Shown here: positions 7,513 through 15,090 of the stretch, one piece after another
Layout of the letters: the number at the start of each line of letters is the position of its first letter
Numbering within the stretch: position 1 is the first letter of the stretch
Origin: an uncultured Elusimicrobia bacterium
GTDB taxonomy: Bacteria; Elusimicrobiota; Elusimicrobia; Elusimicrobiales; Elusimicrobiaceae
Reading direction: 5' to 3'
Assembly (NCBI GenBank): GCA_947164805.1
Contig: CAMUXX010000007.1
Span: 1 to 15,510 of the forward strand
Length of the DNA stretch: 15,510 bases
The notes under the pieces: model-generated
Told to the model about the DNA's origin: nothing
What the model saw: the letters and a program-made list of their open reading frames with translations, nothing else
Databases searched by the model: none
Translations under genes and position numbers: made by a program

Positions 7513-8328
7513 TTAATATTTTCCGCCGGCTTCCTCAATTAATGTTTTATAGCGGTTTTCTAACATAACAATTCTTTTTGCATCTTCTTGGAAGATTGTA
7601 CCATAAAAATCACGTTTGTTTTTGAGCCACATTAATTCAAAACCGACTGCCTTCAAAATACCCTTATCGGTATTGGGATCTTTTAAAGATTCCGGGGCAC
7701 TAAAAATAAGTTTTCTCGTTTCAAATTTGGTTAAAGAATTGGCGGGAAGCCTTTTAAAGAAAGGTAAAGAGTGGGCAGATACACCGCCCCCTATCGTCAT
7801 TTTTTTACCTGCTTTTTGCATTTTAACAGCAATAATTTCTGCGATTTTAAAAATTTCTTCGGAATTTATATCTTCTCTAGTTAACCCCAGAGATCCGGTC
7901 ATATCCACCCGTCCTAAAACGACACCGGCCACGCTATTGAATTCTTTTTGCTGCATCATGTCATCTAAATTATCAAGGCCGATTTTGGTTTCAACATTAA
8001 TATAAAATTCCACATCTTTTCTCTCATCTTCATTAAACACCAATTCTGTGGCATGAATATATTTTTTCATGGCATAGGCACTTTCTATCATAGGCCCAAC
8101 TATTGCATTTACCCCGATTACTTTTGCATCATACATATCTTTCATTGCTTCACAACCACCGATTTTAATTGTCATTTCAAGCCCCGCTTTTGTGACAACT
8201 TCCTTTAGACGCATAGCTTCTTCCAAACGGGTCCCCTCTGCCTCAAATTCAGCTTTAATGCCCATAACGTGATGATTAGCCTTTAAATCTTTTAGAGTTT
8301 CCACCATTTGTTTTTCTAATTTATTCAT
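7513..8328 (-). CDS. HpcH/HpaI (aldolase/citrate lyase) family protein
   Basis: The 271-residue protein resembles the aldolase/citrate-lyase TIM-barrel family, which forms or cleaves C-C bonds using pyruvate, phosphoenolpyruvate or acyl-CoA enolates with a divalent metal. The visible signatures are GIKAEFEAEGTR (23-34), VGPMIESAYA (77-86), NVETKIGLDNL with a candidate metal ligand Glu113, and VVLGRVDMTGSLG with candidate ligand Asp142. It reads as a compact single domain without the extra C-terminal part of CitE. Homologues of this type occur in polysaccharide loci beside ThDP enzymes and epimerases. The gene ends 5 bases before the ThDP-enzyme gene, so the two are probably translated together. 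It might release pyruvate for the carboligase or build a branched acid sugar; neither is shown. An AGG about nine bases upstream supports the start. Confidence 0.78.
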   Translation of the reverse strand: MNKLEKQMVETLKDLKANHHVMGIKAEFEAEGTRLEEAMRLKEVVTKAGLEMTIKIGGCEAMKDMYDAKVIGVNAIVGPMIESAYAMKKYIHATELVFNEDERKDVEFYINVETKIGLDNLDDMMQQKEFNSVAGVVLGRVDMTGSLGLTREDINSEEIFKIAEIIAVKMQKAGKKMTIGGGVSAHSLPFFKRLPANSLTKFETRKLIFSAPESLKDPNTDKGILKAVGFELMWLKNKRDFYGTIFQEDAKRIVMLENRYKTLIEEAGGKY

Positions 8329-8339
8329 AATTATACCTA

Positions 8340-10112
8340 TTATTTTTTAAATTGCATTTTGTATAACGAAGCATAAGCCCCGTCTTTCGCAAGTAAATTT
8401 TCATGGCTGCCGCTTTCCACGATTTTCCCGTCGTTAACTACCACGATATTATCTGCATTTTGAACCGTGCTTAAACGATGGGCAATAACGATAACCGTTC
8501 TGTTTTTCATTAAATTATCCAAGGCTTCTTGTACAACTTTTTCAGATTTGGTATCCAAGGCACTAGTTGCTTCATCTAAAATTACAATAGGCGCATTTTT
8601 TACAAAAGCGCGAGCAATGGCAAGGCGTTGCTTTTGACCACCGGAAAGTAATGTCCCGCGCTCACCAATATCAGTATCAAGCCCTTGCGGCAAACCTTTA
8701 ACAAAATCAACTAAACAGGCATTTTTTAAAGCAGTCCAAATTACCTCATCAGTAACTGTAGGGTTGCCAAGCAAAATATTATCTCTAATTGTGCCGGAAA
8801 ATAAGAAATTATCCTGGAATACCATCGCAATTTGCTTCCTCAAAGATTTTTGGGTGTAATCTTGAATATCTATTCCGTCAATTTTTATTTTTCCGCTTTG
8901 AATATCATATAAACGAGGTATTAAAGCGGAAATTGTAGTTTTACCGCCACCCGAATTACCGACCAAAGCCAAAGTTGTACCTTTTGGTATTTCCAAATTT
9001 ATATTATGCAAGACTTCACGCCCCGGAACATAAGAAAAACAAACATCTTCCAAGGTAATGCCTTTTCTGATTTCTTTTAAGTCTAAAGCATTTTCCTTAT
9101 CTTTAATTTGCGGCTGCAAATCCAAAATTTCAAAAATACGGTCAATAGCGATAAAAGAGTTTTGTATTGAAATAAAATAATTTCCAAGTGAACGCAAAGG
9201 CTTGTAAAGCATTATTAAAGCAGCGGTAAAAGCAACAAAGTTTCCGCTTGTAATCCTGCCTGAAACAATTAAGTAACTACCAAAACCTATAACAAATGCT
9301 ATACCGATAGACATCACAACATGCATGAAAGGCGAAAGCCAGTTTGTACTTTTAACCATTTTCATTGCAAGGTAAAATGTGGTATCGGTAATTTGGCAAA
9401 AGCGCTTTTTAAATTCTTCTTCCAAAGTAAAAGAGCGTATTGTCTTATTACCGGCAAAAGTTTCATTATAAGCAGTTATCACGGATGATGAATTAACAAC
9501 AGCTTTTGCCAAAATTACTTTCATTTTCTTTCGGACAATATGCATAGGGTATATAAAAAGTCCAAGCACGGCAACGGCAATAGCAGCCATTTGCCAAGAG
9601 TTATATATTAAAACACCAACTAATGCTATTGAAGAAAATGTTCTGCTCAAAAATTGTTTTATACTGTTTATCAAACCTGTAGAAGCGGTTTCGGCATCAC
9701 TTGAATATCTAAATAACACTTCACCGGAATTACGGGCATCAAAATAAGCAGTATCCATGGATAAAAGCTTTTCATAAAGCCTTCTTTTAAGGCCTATGGT
9801 TATTTTTTGTGCCACCCAGGTATTAATATAATCTGAAGCATATAAAAGCACACTTTGCAAAAGGGTAAAACCCACAATTAAAAAAGGTATCAGGTTGGAA
9901 AAAGACTGTTGCTTATCGACCATTACCTGGTCCATAAACGGTTTTAAAAACATTGCCACAACAGCATCCAAACCGCCTACGGGAATTGTCAATAATACGC
10001 CAATCAAAGCCCTTACCCAAACAGGCTTGATAAAGGGCCACATCCTTTTAAGATTTAAGATTACCAAATTGGCATTAAAAGCCTTTTTTAATTTTTGTCT
10101 TCTTTTACCCAT
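8340..10112 (-). CDS. MsbA/PglK-like lipid-linked glycan or lipid A ABC exporter
   Basis: The 590-residue half-transporter fuses an N-terminal six-helix exporter domain (about 30-320) to an ATPase domain: Walker A GNSGGGKT (385-392), Q-loop Gln433, signature LSGGQ (489-493), Walker B ending in Glu514, and the switch His545 in IAHRLSTV. The order and length match MsbA (lipid A-core flippase) and PglK (lipid-linked oligosaccharide flippase). It would work as a homodimer in the inner membrane. Its place as first gene of a glycan-assembly operon, with no Wzx flippase visible in the window, makes a role in flipping the lipid-linked glycan plausible, but MsbA itself cannot be excluded. The start is supported by AAGGGG (10117-10122) four bases upstream and by the promoter facing it. 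Confidence 0.93.
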   Translation of the reverse strand: MGKRRQKLKKAFNANLVILNLKRMWPFIKPVWVRALIGVLLTIPVGGLDAVVAMFLKPFMDQVMVDKQQSFSNLIPFLIVGFTLLQSVLLYASDYINTWVAQKITIGLKRRLYEKLLSMDTAYFDARNSGEVLFRYSSDAETASTGLINSIKQFLSRTFSSIALVGVLIYNSWQMAAIAVAVLGLFIYPMHIVRKKMKVILAKAVVNSSSVITAYNETFAGNKTIRSFTLEEEFKKRFCQITDTTFYLAMKMVKSTNWLSPFMHVVMSIGIAFVIGFGSYLIVSGRITSGNFVAFTAALIMLYKPLRSLGNYFISIQNSFIAIDRIFEILDLQPQIKDKENALDLKEIRKGITLEDVCFSYVPGREVLHNINLEIPKGTTLALVGNSGGGKTTISALIPRLYDIQSGKIKIDGIDIQDYTQKSLRKQIAMVFQDNFLFSGTIRDNILLGNPTVTDEVIWTALKNACLVDFVKGLPQGLDTDIGERGTLLSGGQKQRLAIARAFVKNAPIVILDEATSALDTKSEKVVQEALDNLMKNRTVIVIAHRLSTVQNADNIVVVNDGKIVESGSHENLLAKDGAYASLYKMQFKK

Positions 10113-10116
10113 AAAA

Positions 10117-10122
10117 CCCCTT
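10117..10122 (-). promoter_or_regulatory. Ribosome-binding site of the ABC exporter gene
   Basis: On the minus strand AAGGGG lies four bases before the ATG at 10112, fixing that start. Confidence 0.7.
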
Positions 10123-10141
10123 AAATAGTGTCATATAGTAA

Positions 10142-10170
10142 ATTATAGCATAAATAAATATGTGCTATAA
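10142..10170 (-). promoter_or_regulatory. Extended -10 promoter for the minus-strand glycan operon
   Basis: The minus strand carries TGCTATAAT (rc of 10142-10150), a consensus -10 hexamer with the TGn extension. A weak -35 TTATAG (rc of 10165-10170) lies 17 bases upstream. Transcription would start near 10135, giving a leader of about 23 bases before the exporter gene. The element mirrors the plus-strand promoter on the same DNA. Confidence 0.65.
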
Positions 10171-10171
10171 T
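10143..10171 (+). promoter_or_regulatory. Extended -10 promoter for the rfbFGH operon
   Basis: The plus strand carries TGCTATAAT (10163-10171), a consensus -10 hexamer with TGn extension. TTATAG (10143-10148) is a weak -35 at a 17-base spacing. Transcription would start near 10178, leaving a leader of about 17 bases that contains only the ribosome-binding site of rfbF. Confidence 0.68.
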
Positions 10172-10184
10172 ATATTTATTATAT

Positions 10185-10190
10185 GGGAGG
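10185..10190 (+). promoter_or_regulatory. Ribosome-binding site of rfbF
   Basis: GGGAGG lies four bases before the ATG at 10195. An in-frame ATG at 10183 overlaps this site and is therefore not the likely start. Confidence 0.8.
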
Positions 10191-10194
10191 TTTT

Positions 10195-10977
10195 ATGAAA
10201 GTTTTAATCTTGGCAGGGGGCCTTGGCTCAAGGCTCGGGGAAGAAACTACCCTTCGCCCTAAACCGATGGTGGAAATAGGCGGATATCCGATACTTTGGC
10301 ATATAATGAAGATTTATACTCATTTCAACTTTACGGAATTTATAATTTTATGCGGTTATAAAAGTGAATTTATTAAAGAATACTTTTTAAATTATTATAC
10401 AAATAATTCAGATATAACCATAAATTTTGAAAATAATGACATACAAATTCACCGAAATCATTGCGAACCTTGGAAGGTAACTTTGCTTTTTACCGGCAGA
10501 AAAAATATGACAGGCTCCCGTATAAAACAGGCGGCACCATATATAAATAACGAACCTTTTATGTTAACTTACGGTGACGGTGTAGCCAATATAGATATCA
10601 ATAAACTTATTGAATGTCATGAAAAGAGTAAAAAACTTGTTACTTTAACTGCGGTGCAGCCAACCGGGCGTTTCGGTGCGGTTGAAATTGAAAATAACGG
10701 GCAAATTACAAGCTTTCAGGAAAAGCCTGCCGGCGACGGTGCCTGGGTAAACGGCGGATTTTTTGTATGTCAACCGGAAGCCCTTAAATATATTCCGGAA
10801 GATCCTAATGCTATTTGGGAACAAACTCCTTTAAAAACTATTGCAAGTGAAGGCCAATTAAATGCTTATAAACACCACGGCTTTTGGCGCCCCATGGACA
10901 CATTAAAAGATAAATTGGACTTAAATGAACTTTGGGAAAAGAATCAAGCCCCTTGGAAAATTTGGAAAGATAAATAA
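10195..10977 (+). CDS. rfbF: Glucose-1-phosphate cytidylyltransferase
   Basis: The enzyme joins glucose-1-phosphate and CTP to give CDP-glucose, the first committed step to CDP-3,6-dideoxyhexoses. The 260-residue protein begins with the nucleotidyltransferase signature LAGGLGSRL (5-13), followed by RPKPMVEIGG (20-29) with the catalytic Lys. Later segments include LTYGDGVANI (metal-binding Asp), TGRFGAVEI and EKPAGDGAWVNGGFFV, as in RfbF/AscA/DdhA. The length is close to the roughly 257 residues usual for the family. The start at 10195 is chosen because GGGAGG sits four bases upstream; a longer start at 10183 overlaps that site and adds only MGGF. It is the first gene of the plus-strand operon and is followed after one base by rfbG. 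Confidence 0.96.
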   Translation: MKVLILAGGLGSRLGEETTLRPKPMVEIGGYPILWHIMKIYTHFNFTEFIILCGYKSEFIKEYFLNYYTNNSDITINFENNDIQIHRNHCEPWKVTLLFTGRKNMTGSRIKQAAPYINNEPFMLTYGDGVANIDINKLIECHEKSKKLVTLTAVQPTGRFGAVEIENNGQITSFQEKPAGDGAWVNGGFFVCQPEALKYIPEDPNAIWEQTPLKTIASEGQLNAYKHHGFWRPMDTLKDKLDLNELWEKNQAPWKIWKDK

Positions 10978-10978
10978 T

Positions 10979-12061
10979 ATGGCAACTTTACAAGATTTGA
11001 AAGAAACCTATAAAGGTAAACGCGTTTTAGTTACCGGGCATACCGGTTTTAAAGGCGGATGGCTTGTGTTATGGCTCAAACATTTAGGCGCAGAAATTTG
11101 CGGTTATTCACTTGAACCAAACACTAACCCTAATCTATTTACTGCCGCACAAGTCTCAAAAAATATAAAAAGTGTTATCGGCGATATTTTGGACCAAAAT
11201 ACTTTGGAAAAAACTTTCCAAGATTTTAAACCGGAAATTGTTTTCCATCTTGCCGCGCAGCCTTTGGTACGCTTATCTTACAGCGAACCCGTAAAAACTT
11301 ATGAAACAAATGTTATGGGTACTTTAAAAGTTCTTGAAGCTTCCCGTAAAACAAATACAGTTCGCGCTTTTGTAAATATTACAACCGATAAATGTTATGA
11401 AAATAAAGAAGTAAACCGCCCTTATAAAGAAGATGATCCTTTTGGCGGATATGATATGTATTCTTCTTCAAAAGGATGTGCAGAAATCTTATCTTCTTCT
11501 TACCGTAGGTCTTTCTTGCAAGAAGGAGGTTATGCTTTGGCGACAGTCCGCGCCGGTAATGTTATCGGCGGAGGGGATTGGGCTTTGGACAGGCTTGTCC
11601 CGGATTGTATACGCGCCATAGAATCAAATCAAATAATTGAAATAAGAAATCCTCATGCCACACGCCCTTGGCAGCATGTTTTGGAACCTTTGTCCGGCTA
11701 TTTGCTTTTGGGGCATTTGCTTCTAACCGATGGTAAAAAATATGCTGAGGGTTTTAACTTCGGCCCGGATAGCAATAGCGTTTTAACAGTTGCCGAAGTT
11801 GCAAAGCAAGTTATAAATGCCTATGGGAAAGGGGAAATAAAAGTCCATAAAAAAGATAATTTGCATGAGGCAAATCTCTTAACCCTTGATATAACAAAAG
11901 CACGTAAAGTTTTAAACTGGATACCAAGTTTAACTGCCGAGCAAGCAATAAAATTAACGGTTGATTGGTACAAAAACTTTTATGAAGGCAAAAATACGGA
12001 AGATTTTTCCGTAAAACAAATCAAAGAGTATGAGGCAAATTTATTATGGAACAAGATTTAA
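10979..12061 (+). CDS. rfbG: CDP-glucose 4,6-dehydratase
   Basis: This NAD-dependent extended SDR converts CDP-glucose to CDP-4-keto-6-deoxyglucose. The 360-residue protein has the Rossmann motif TGHTGFKG (19-26), the dehydratase motif TTDKCYEN (135-142) containing the catalytic Asp-Lys pair, and the catalytic YSSSK (Tyr161, Lys165). RPWQHVLEPL further on is typical of RfbG. The length matches the family (about 360). An in-frame ATG exists upstream at 10925, but it lies inside rfbF. The ATG at 10979 follows the rfbF stop by one base and has GGAAAG about ten bases upstream. Its end overlaps rfbH by 16 bases, so the three enzymes are made from one message. Confidence 0.96.
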   Translation: MATLQDLKETYKGKRVLVTGHTGFKGGWLVLWLKHLGAEICGYSLEPNTNPNLFTAAQVSKNIKSVIGDILDQNTLEKTFQDFKPEIVFHLAAQPLVRLSYSEPVKTYETNVMGTLKVLEASRKTNTVRAFVNITTDKCYENKEVNRPYKEDDPFGGYDMYSSSKGCAEILSSSYRRSFLQEGGYALATVRAGNVIGGGDWALDRLVPDCIRAIESNQIIEIRNPHATRPWQHVLEPLSGYLLLGHLLLTDGKKYAEGFNFGPDSNSVLTVAEVAKQVINAYGKGEIKVHKKDNLHEANLLTLDITKARKVLNWIPSLTAEQAIKLTVDWYKNFYEGKNTEDFSVKQIKEYEANLLWNKI

Positions 12062-13401
12062 GGAATAAAGTAAAAGAAGCGGCAAAAAATTATTATAAAG
12101 AAATTTACGGTACAAAAAAACCGCGTAAATATATACCTGTTTCCGGAAAAGTTTTAGATGAAAATGATTTAACAAATATGATTGATGCCACACTTGATAT
12201 GTGGCTCACAGCCGGCCGTTTTAATGAAGAATTTGAAAAACAATTTGCTGCATGGCTTGGTGTGAAATTTGCTTTATCAACCAATTCAGGCTCATCGGCT
12301 AATTTGCTGGCATTATCAGCATTAACCTCCCATAAACTTGGTGATAAACGCCTAAAAAAAGGGGACGAAGTTATAACCGTTGCAGCTGGCTTTCCTACGA
12401 CCGTAAACCCTATTATCCAACAAGGTTTAATTCCTGTTTTTGTTGACAGTGAACTAAATACCTATAATATTGATGCCCATCAAATTGAGGCTGCTTTAAC
12501 ACCTAAAACTAAAGCAATTTTTGTTGCCCATACACTCGGCAATATGTTTGATATGGAAAAAATTTTAGAAATTTGCCAAAAACATAATTTGTGGCTTATT
12601 GAAGATTCCTGCGACGCACTTGGTGCAACCTGGAAAGGCAAAAAAGCCGGAACCATCGGCCATATCGGCACTTACAGTTTTTACCCGGCGCACCACATGA
12701 CTATGGGCGAAGGCGGTGCAGTTGTAACTAATGATCCGCAACTTTACCGTATAATTTTATCTTTCCGCGACTGGGGACGCGATTGTTGGTGTAAACCGGG
12801 CGTAGATAATACTTGCAAAAACCGTTTCAAAATGCAACTCGGTAATTTACCTTTTGGGTATGACCACAAATATACTTATTCCCATATCGGCTTTAATTTG
12901 AAAATTACCGATTGGCAGGCTGCCGTCGGTTTAAGCCAATTAAAGAAATTACCGACCTTTTTGGAAAGACGCAGAAAAAATGCCAAGTATTTGCTTGAGC
13001 ATTTAAAAGATTTAGAAAATTATTTAATTTTACCATCGGTTGGAAAAGATGTTGCACCGTCTTGGTTCGGCTTTTTAATTTCGGTTAAACCCAGTGCACC
13101 TTTTACCAAACAGGAACTTGTGGAATATTTGGAAAATAATGGTATTGGTACGCGCCAACTTTTTGCAGGCAATTTGCTTAGGCAACCTGCTTTTGCAGAT
13201 GATGAAATAACCCTGCGTATCGGTAGCGGTGCTTTGCAAATTTCCAAAAACTTAAATGAAGAAGACTACAAAAAGTTACCTAATACCGATTTTATAATGA
13301 ACAATACTTTTTGGATAGGCACCTTTCAAGGTTTAGATGAAAACGACCTGGAAACTGTCTGTAAAGTGATACATAATTTTATAAAAGAAAAAACACAATA
13401 G
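12046..13401 (+). CDS. rfbH: CDP-4-keto-6-deoxyglucose-3-dehydrase (E1), PMP and [2Fe-2S] enzyme
   Basis: E1 removes the C3 hydroxyl of CDP-4-keto-6-deoxyglucose using pyridoxamine phosphate; an E3 reductase supplies electrons to yield CDP-4-keto-3,6-dideoxyglucose. The 451-residue protein has the aminotransferase fold with TNSGSSANLLAL (79-90). In SFYPAHH (211-217) a His (His216) takes the place of the usual PLP lysine, as is characteristic of E1. The iron-sulfur ligands fit the C-X57-C-X-C-X7-C pattern exactly: Cys189, Cys247, Cys249 and Cys257. YDHKYTYSHIGFNLKITD and SWFGF are further family blocks. It starts inside the end of rfbG, with GAGG ten bases upstream, and ends two bases before the next gene. 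The E3 partner (ascD/ddhD-like flavo-iron-sulfur reductase) is not in the window. Confidence 0.97.
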   Translation: MEQDLRNKVKEAAKNYYKEIYGTKKPRKYIPVSGKVLDENDLTNMIDATLDMWLTAGRFNEEFEKQFAAWLGVKFALSTNSGSSANLLALSALTSHKLGDKRLKKGDEVITVAAGFPTTVNPIIQQGLIPVFVDSELNTYNIDAHQIEAALTPKTKAIFVAHTLGNMFDMEKILEICQKHNLWLIEDSCDALGATWKGKKAGTIGHIGTYSFYPAHHMTMGEGGAVVTNDPQLYRIILSFRDWGRDCWCKPGVDNTCKNRFKMQLGNLPFGYDHKYTYSHIGFNLKITDWQAAVGLSQLKKLPTFLERRRKNAKYLLEHLKDLENYLILPSVGKDVAPSWFGFLISVKPSAPFTKQELVEYLENNGIGTRQLFAGNLLRQPAFADDEITLRIGSGALQISKNLNEEDYKKLPNTDFIMNNTFWIGTFQGLDENDLETVCKVIHNFIKEKTQ

Positions 13402-13403
13402 TT

Positions 13404-14387
13404 ATGTTAGAAGTTAAACATTTAACGGTTTCCATCCGCAATAAAAACGGTAAAATTTACCCTATCGTAAAAAATTTATCTTACAAATTACAAGAAGGGC
13501 AAACTCTTGCTATCGTAGGGGAATCCGGCTGCGGCAAAACCATGCAAGCCATGGCCATAATGGGATTATTGCCACCAAATATCAGTGTGACACGGGGCCA
13601 AATTTTATTTCAAGGTAAGGACATTTTAAAACTTTCCAAAAAAGAAAGGCGGGAAATTAACGGTAAAGAAATTGCCCTTGTTTTCCAAGATGCCTTAACC
13701 GCTTTAAACCCGGTTATAACAATCCTCCAACATTTGCTTGAAGTTTTTAAAGCAAGAACAAATTTAACTTCAGATGAAGCGGAAAATAAAATAAAAGAAC
13801 TTTTACAGCAAGTGGAACTGCCGCAAAATATTTTAAGTTCTTACCCACATCAAATTTCCGGCGGGCAACGTCAACGCGTAATGCTTGCGCTTGCACTGGC
13901 TTTAAACCCAAAACTTTTAATTGCAGATGAGCCGACAACCGCCCTTGACGAAAAAACCCAAGAACAAATTTTAAACCTTATAAAAAAACTTCAAAAAACT
14001 TATAAAATGGCTGTTATTTTTATAACGCATGATTTGATACTTGCAAAAGAAATTGCTGATAAAATTTTTGTTTTATATTATGGTACAAAGATTGAAGAAG
14101 CTGCCTCAAAAGACTTATTTTCAAATCCTTTACACCCATATACTTACGGGTTATTTAAATCAATTATTACAAGAGATACACCAAAAGGAATACCCCTTTT
14201 TGAAATTTACGGTTACATCAAAAAAGGAGGGCGTTTTTACGGCTGCCCCTTTAAAGACAGATGTAAAAAATCTTCAAGAGTATGTTATAAATTCCTGCCG
14301 CCTTTAGAAGAATTAAAACCAAAACATTTCTGTGCTTGTTTTTGGGCAAAAAGCACACAATTTCAGAGGGGAAAAAATGGCATATAA
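13404..14387 (+). CDS. Oligopeptide/dipeptide ABC transporter ATPase, DppD/OppD-like
   Basis: The 327-residue ATPase carries Walker A GESGCGKT (39-46), Q-loop Gln95, signature ISGGQ (151-155), Walker B ending in Glu176 and switch His209. NPLHPYTYGL (241-250) introduces the C-terminal oligopeptide-ABC extension. This ends in a cysteine cluster (281, 287, 294, 310, 312) of the spacing found in Dpp/OppD proteins, some of which bind an iron-sulfur cluster. It would energise import of peptides with the DppF-like partner encoded next. The permease and binding-protein genes are not in the window. It begins two bases after the rfbH stop without a clear Shine-Dalgarno or a terminator between, so it is probably read from the rfb promoter as well. 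The substrate could also be nickel or another small molecule. Confidence 0.88.
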   Translation: MLEVKHLTVSIRNKNGKIYPIVKNLSYKLQEGQTLAIVGESGCGKTMQAMAIMGLLPPNISVTRGQILFQGKDILKLSKKERREINGKEIALVFQDALTALNPVITILQHLLEVFKARTNLTSDEAENKIKELLQQVELPQNILSSYPHQISGGQRQRVMLALALALNPKLLIADEPTTALDEKTQEQILNLIKKLQKTYKMAVIFITHDLILAKEIADKIFVLYYGTKIEEAASKDLFSNPLHPYTYGLFKSIITRDTPKGIPLFEIYGYIKKGGRFYGCPFKDRCKKSSRVCYKFLPPLEELKPKHFCACFWAKSTQFQRGKNGI

Positions 14388-15090
14388 CACCGTACTGGAA
14401 CTAAAAGACATTAAAAAAAGTTATGTAAAAAACTCCTTTTTGAAAAAGCAAATAACGGAAGTTTTAAAAGGGGCAAATTTAATTTTGCAAGAAGGCCATA
14501 CTTTAGCTTTAATCGGCCCTTCCGGTTGCGGTAAAACAACTTTGCTTAAAATCATACTCGGGCTTGAAAAACAAGATTCAGGAACAGTAAAAATACTTGG
14601 CAGAGATATCTCGCAAATAACAAAAAGGGAATTAAGAGAAATACTTTCAAATATAGGCGTAATTTTCCAAGATCCTTACAGCGCCTTAGATCCTCGCCAA
14701 ACCATTGAACAAATTTTAAGCGAACCGTTTATAATAAATAAAATCCCGTACACAAAACAAACTTTAATCAAAGCTTTAAAAGAAGTATCTTTAAATGAAT
14801 TTGACCTAAAAAAGTACCCGCACCAATTTTCCGGCGGGCAGCGCCAGCGTATAAATATAGCAAGGGCTTTAATTTTAAAACCAAAACTTATTATTGCAGA
14901 TGAACCCACAAGCGCTTTAGATGTATCCGTTCAGGCACAAATAGTTAATTTAATTACAAAGATGCAAAAAAAATATAACTTTGCTTTACTGTTTGTTTCG
15001 CATAATCTTGCATTATGCAAATATTTATGTCAAAATATAGTGTTGGTTAAGCAAGGTATATTAACTGAAATATCAGGAGATGAATTATGA
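14377..15090 (+). CDS. Oligopeptide/dipeptide ABC transporter ATPase, DppF/OppF-like, short form
   Basis: From the ATG at 14377 the protein has 237 residues with Walker A GPSGCGKT (47-54), Q-loop Gln98, signature FSGGQ (151-155), Walker B ending in Glu176 and switch His209. YSALDPRQTIEQILSEPF and DEPTSALDVSVQAQI are typical of the DppF/OppF subfamily. It stops soon after the ATPase core and lacks the roughly 80-residue C-terminal oligopeptide extension of full-length DppF; the GsiA/NikE-type short forms are comparable. AGGGG six bases upstream (14367-14371) supports this start over an upstream in-frame ATG at 14332. It overlaps the DppD-like gene by 11 bases, consistent with a heterodimeric ATPase pair, and its stop overlaps the next ATG (ATGA). 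Confidence 0.88.
   Translation: MAYNTVLELKDIKKSYVKNSFLKKQITEVLKGANLILQEGHTLALIGPSGCGKTTLLKIILGLEKQDSGTVKILGRDISQITKRELREILSNIGVIFQDPYSALDPRQTIEQILSEPFIINKIPYTKQTLIKALKEVSLNEFDLKKYPHQFSGGQRQRINIARALILKPKLIIADEPTSALDVSVQAQIVNLITKMQKKYNFALLFVSHNLALCKYLCQNIVLVKQGILTEISGDEL

Larger units (their letters stand above)
10142..10171. repeat. Perfect 9-bp inverted repeat forming the divergent promoter pair
   Basis: ATTATAGCA (10142-10150) and its exact reverse complement TGCTATAAT (10163-10171) flank a 12-base spacer. The dyad axis is at 10156/10157, and four of the six base pairs across the spacer break the symmetry or are uninformative A/T matches. Each arm is the -10 box of one promoter and overlaps the -35 position of the other. 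It could also serve as an operator for a dimeric regulator. Confidence 0.8.

Noticed and set aside
7616..8005. Plus-strand open frame of 129 codons
   Set aside because: It lies wholly antisense to the aldolase-family gene and looks like a composition shadow.
10183..10194. Upstream ATG for rfbF
   Set aside because: This ATG overlaps the GGGAGG ribosome-binding site of the ATG at 10195, and the extra four residues are not part of the family.
13380..13404. Terminator between rfbH and the DppD-like gene
   Set aside because: Only two bases separate the genes and no GC-rich hairpin with a T-run is visible.
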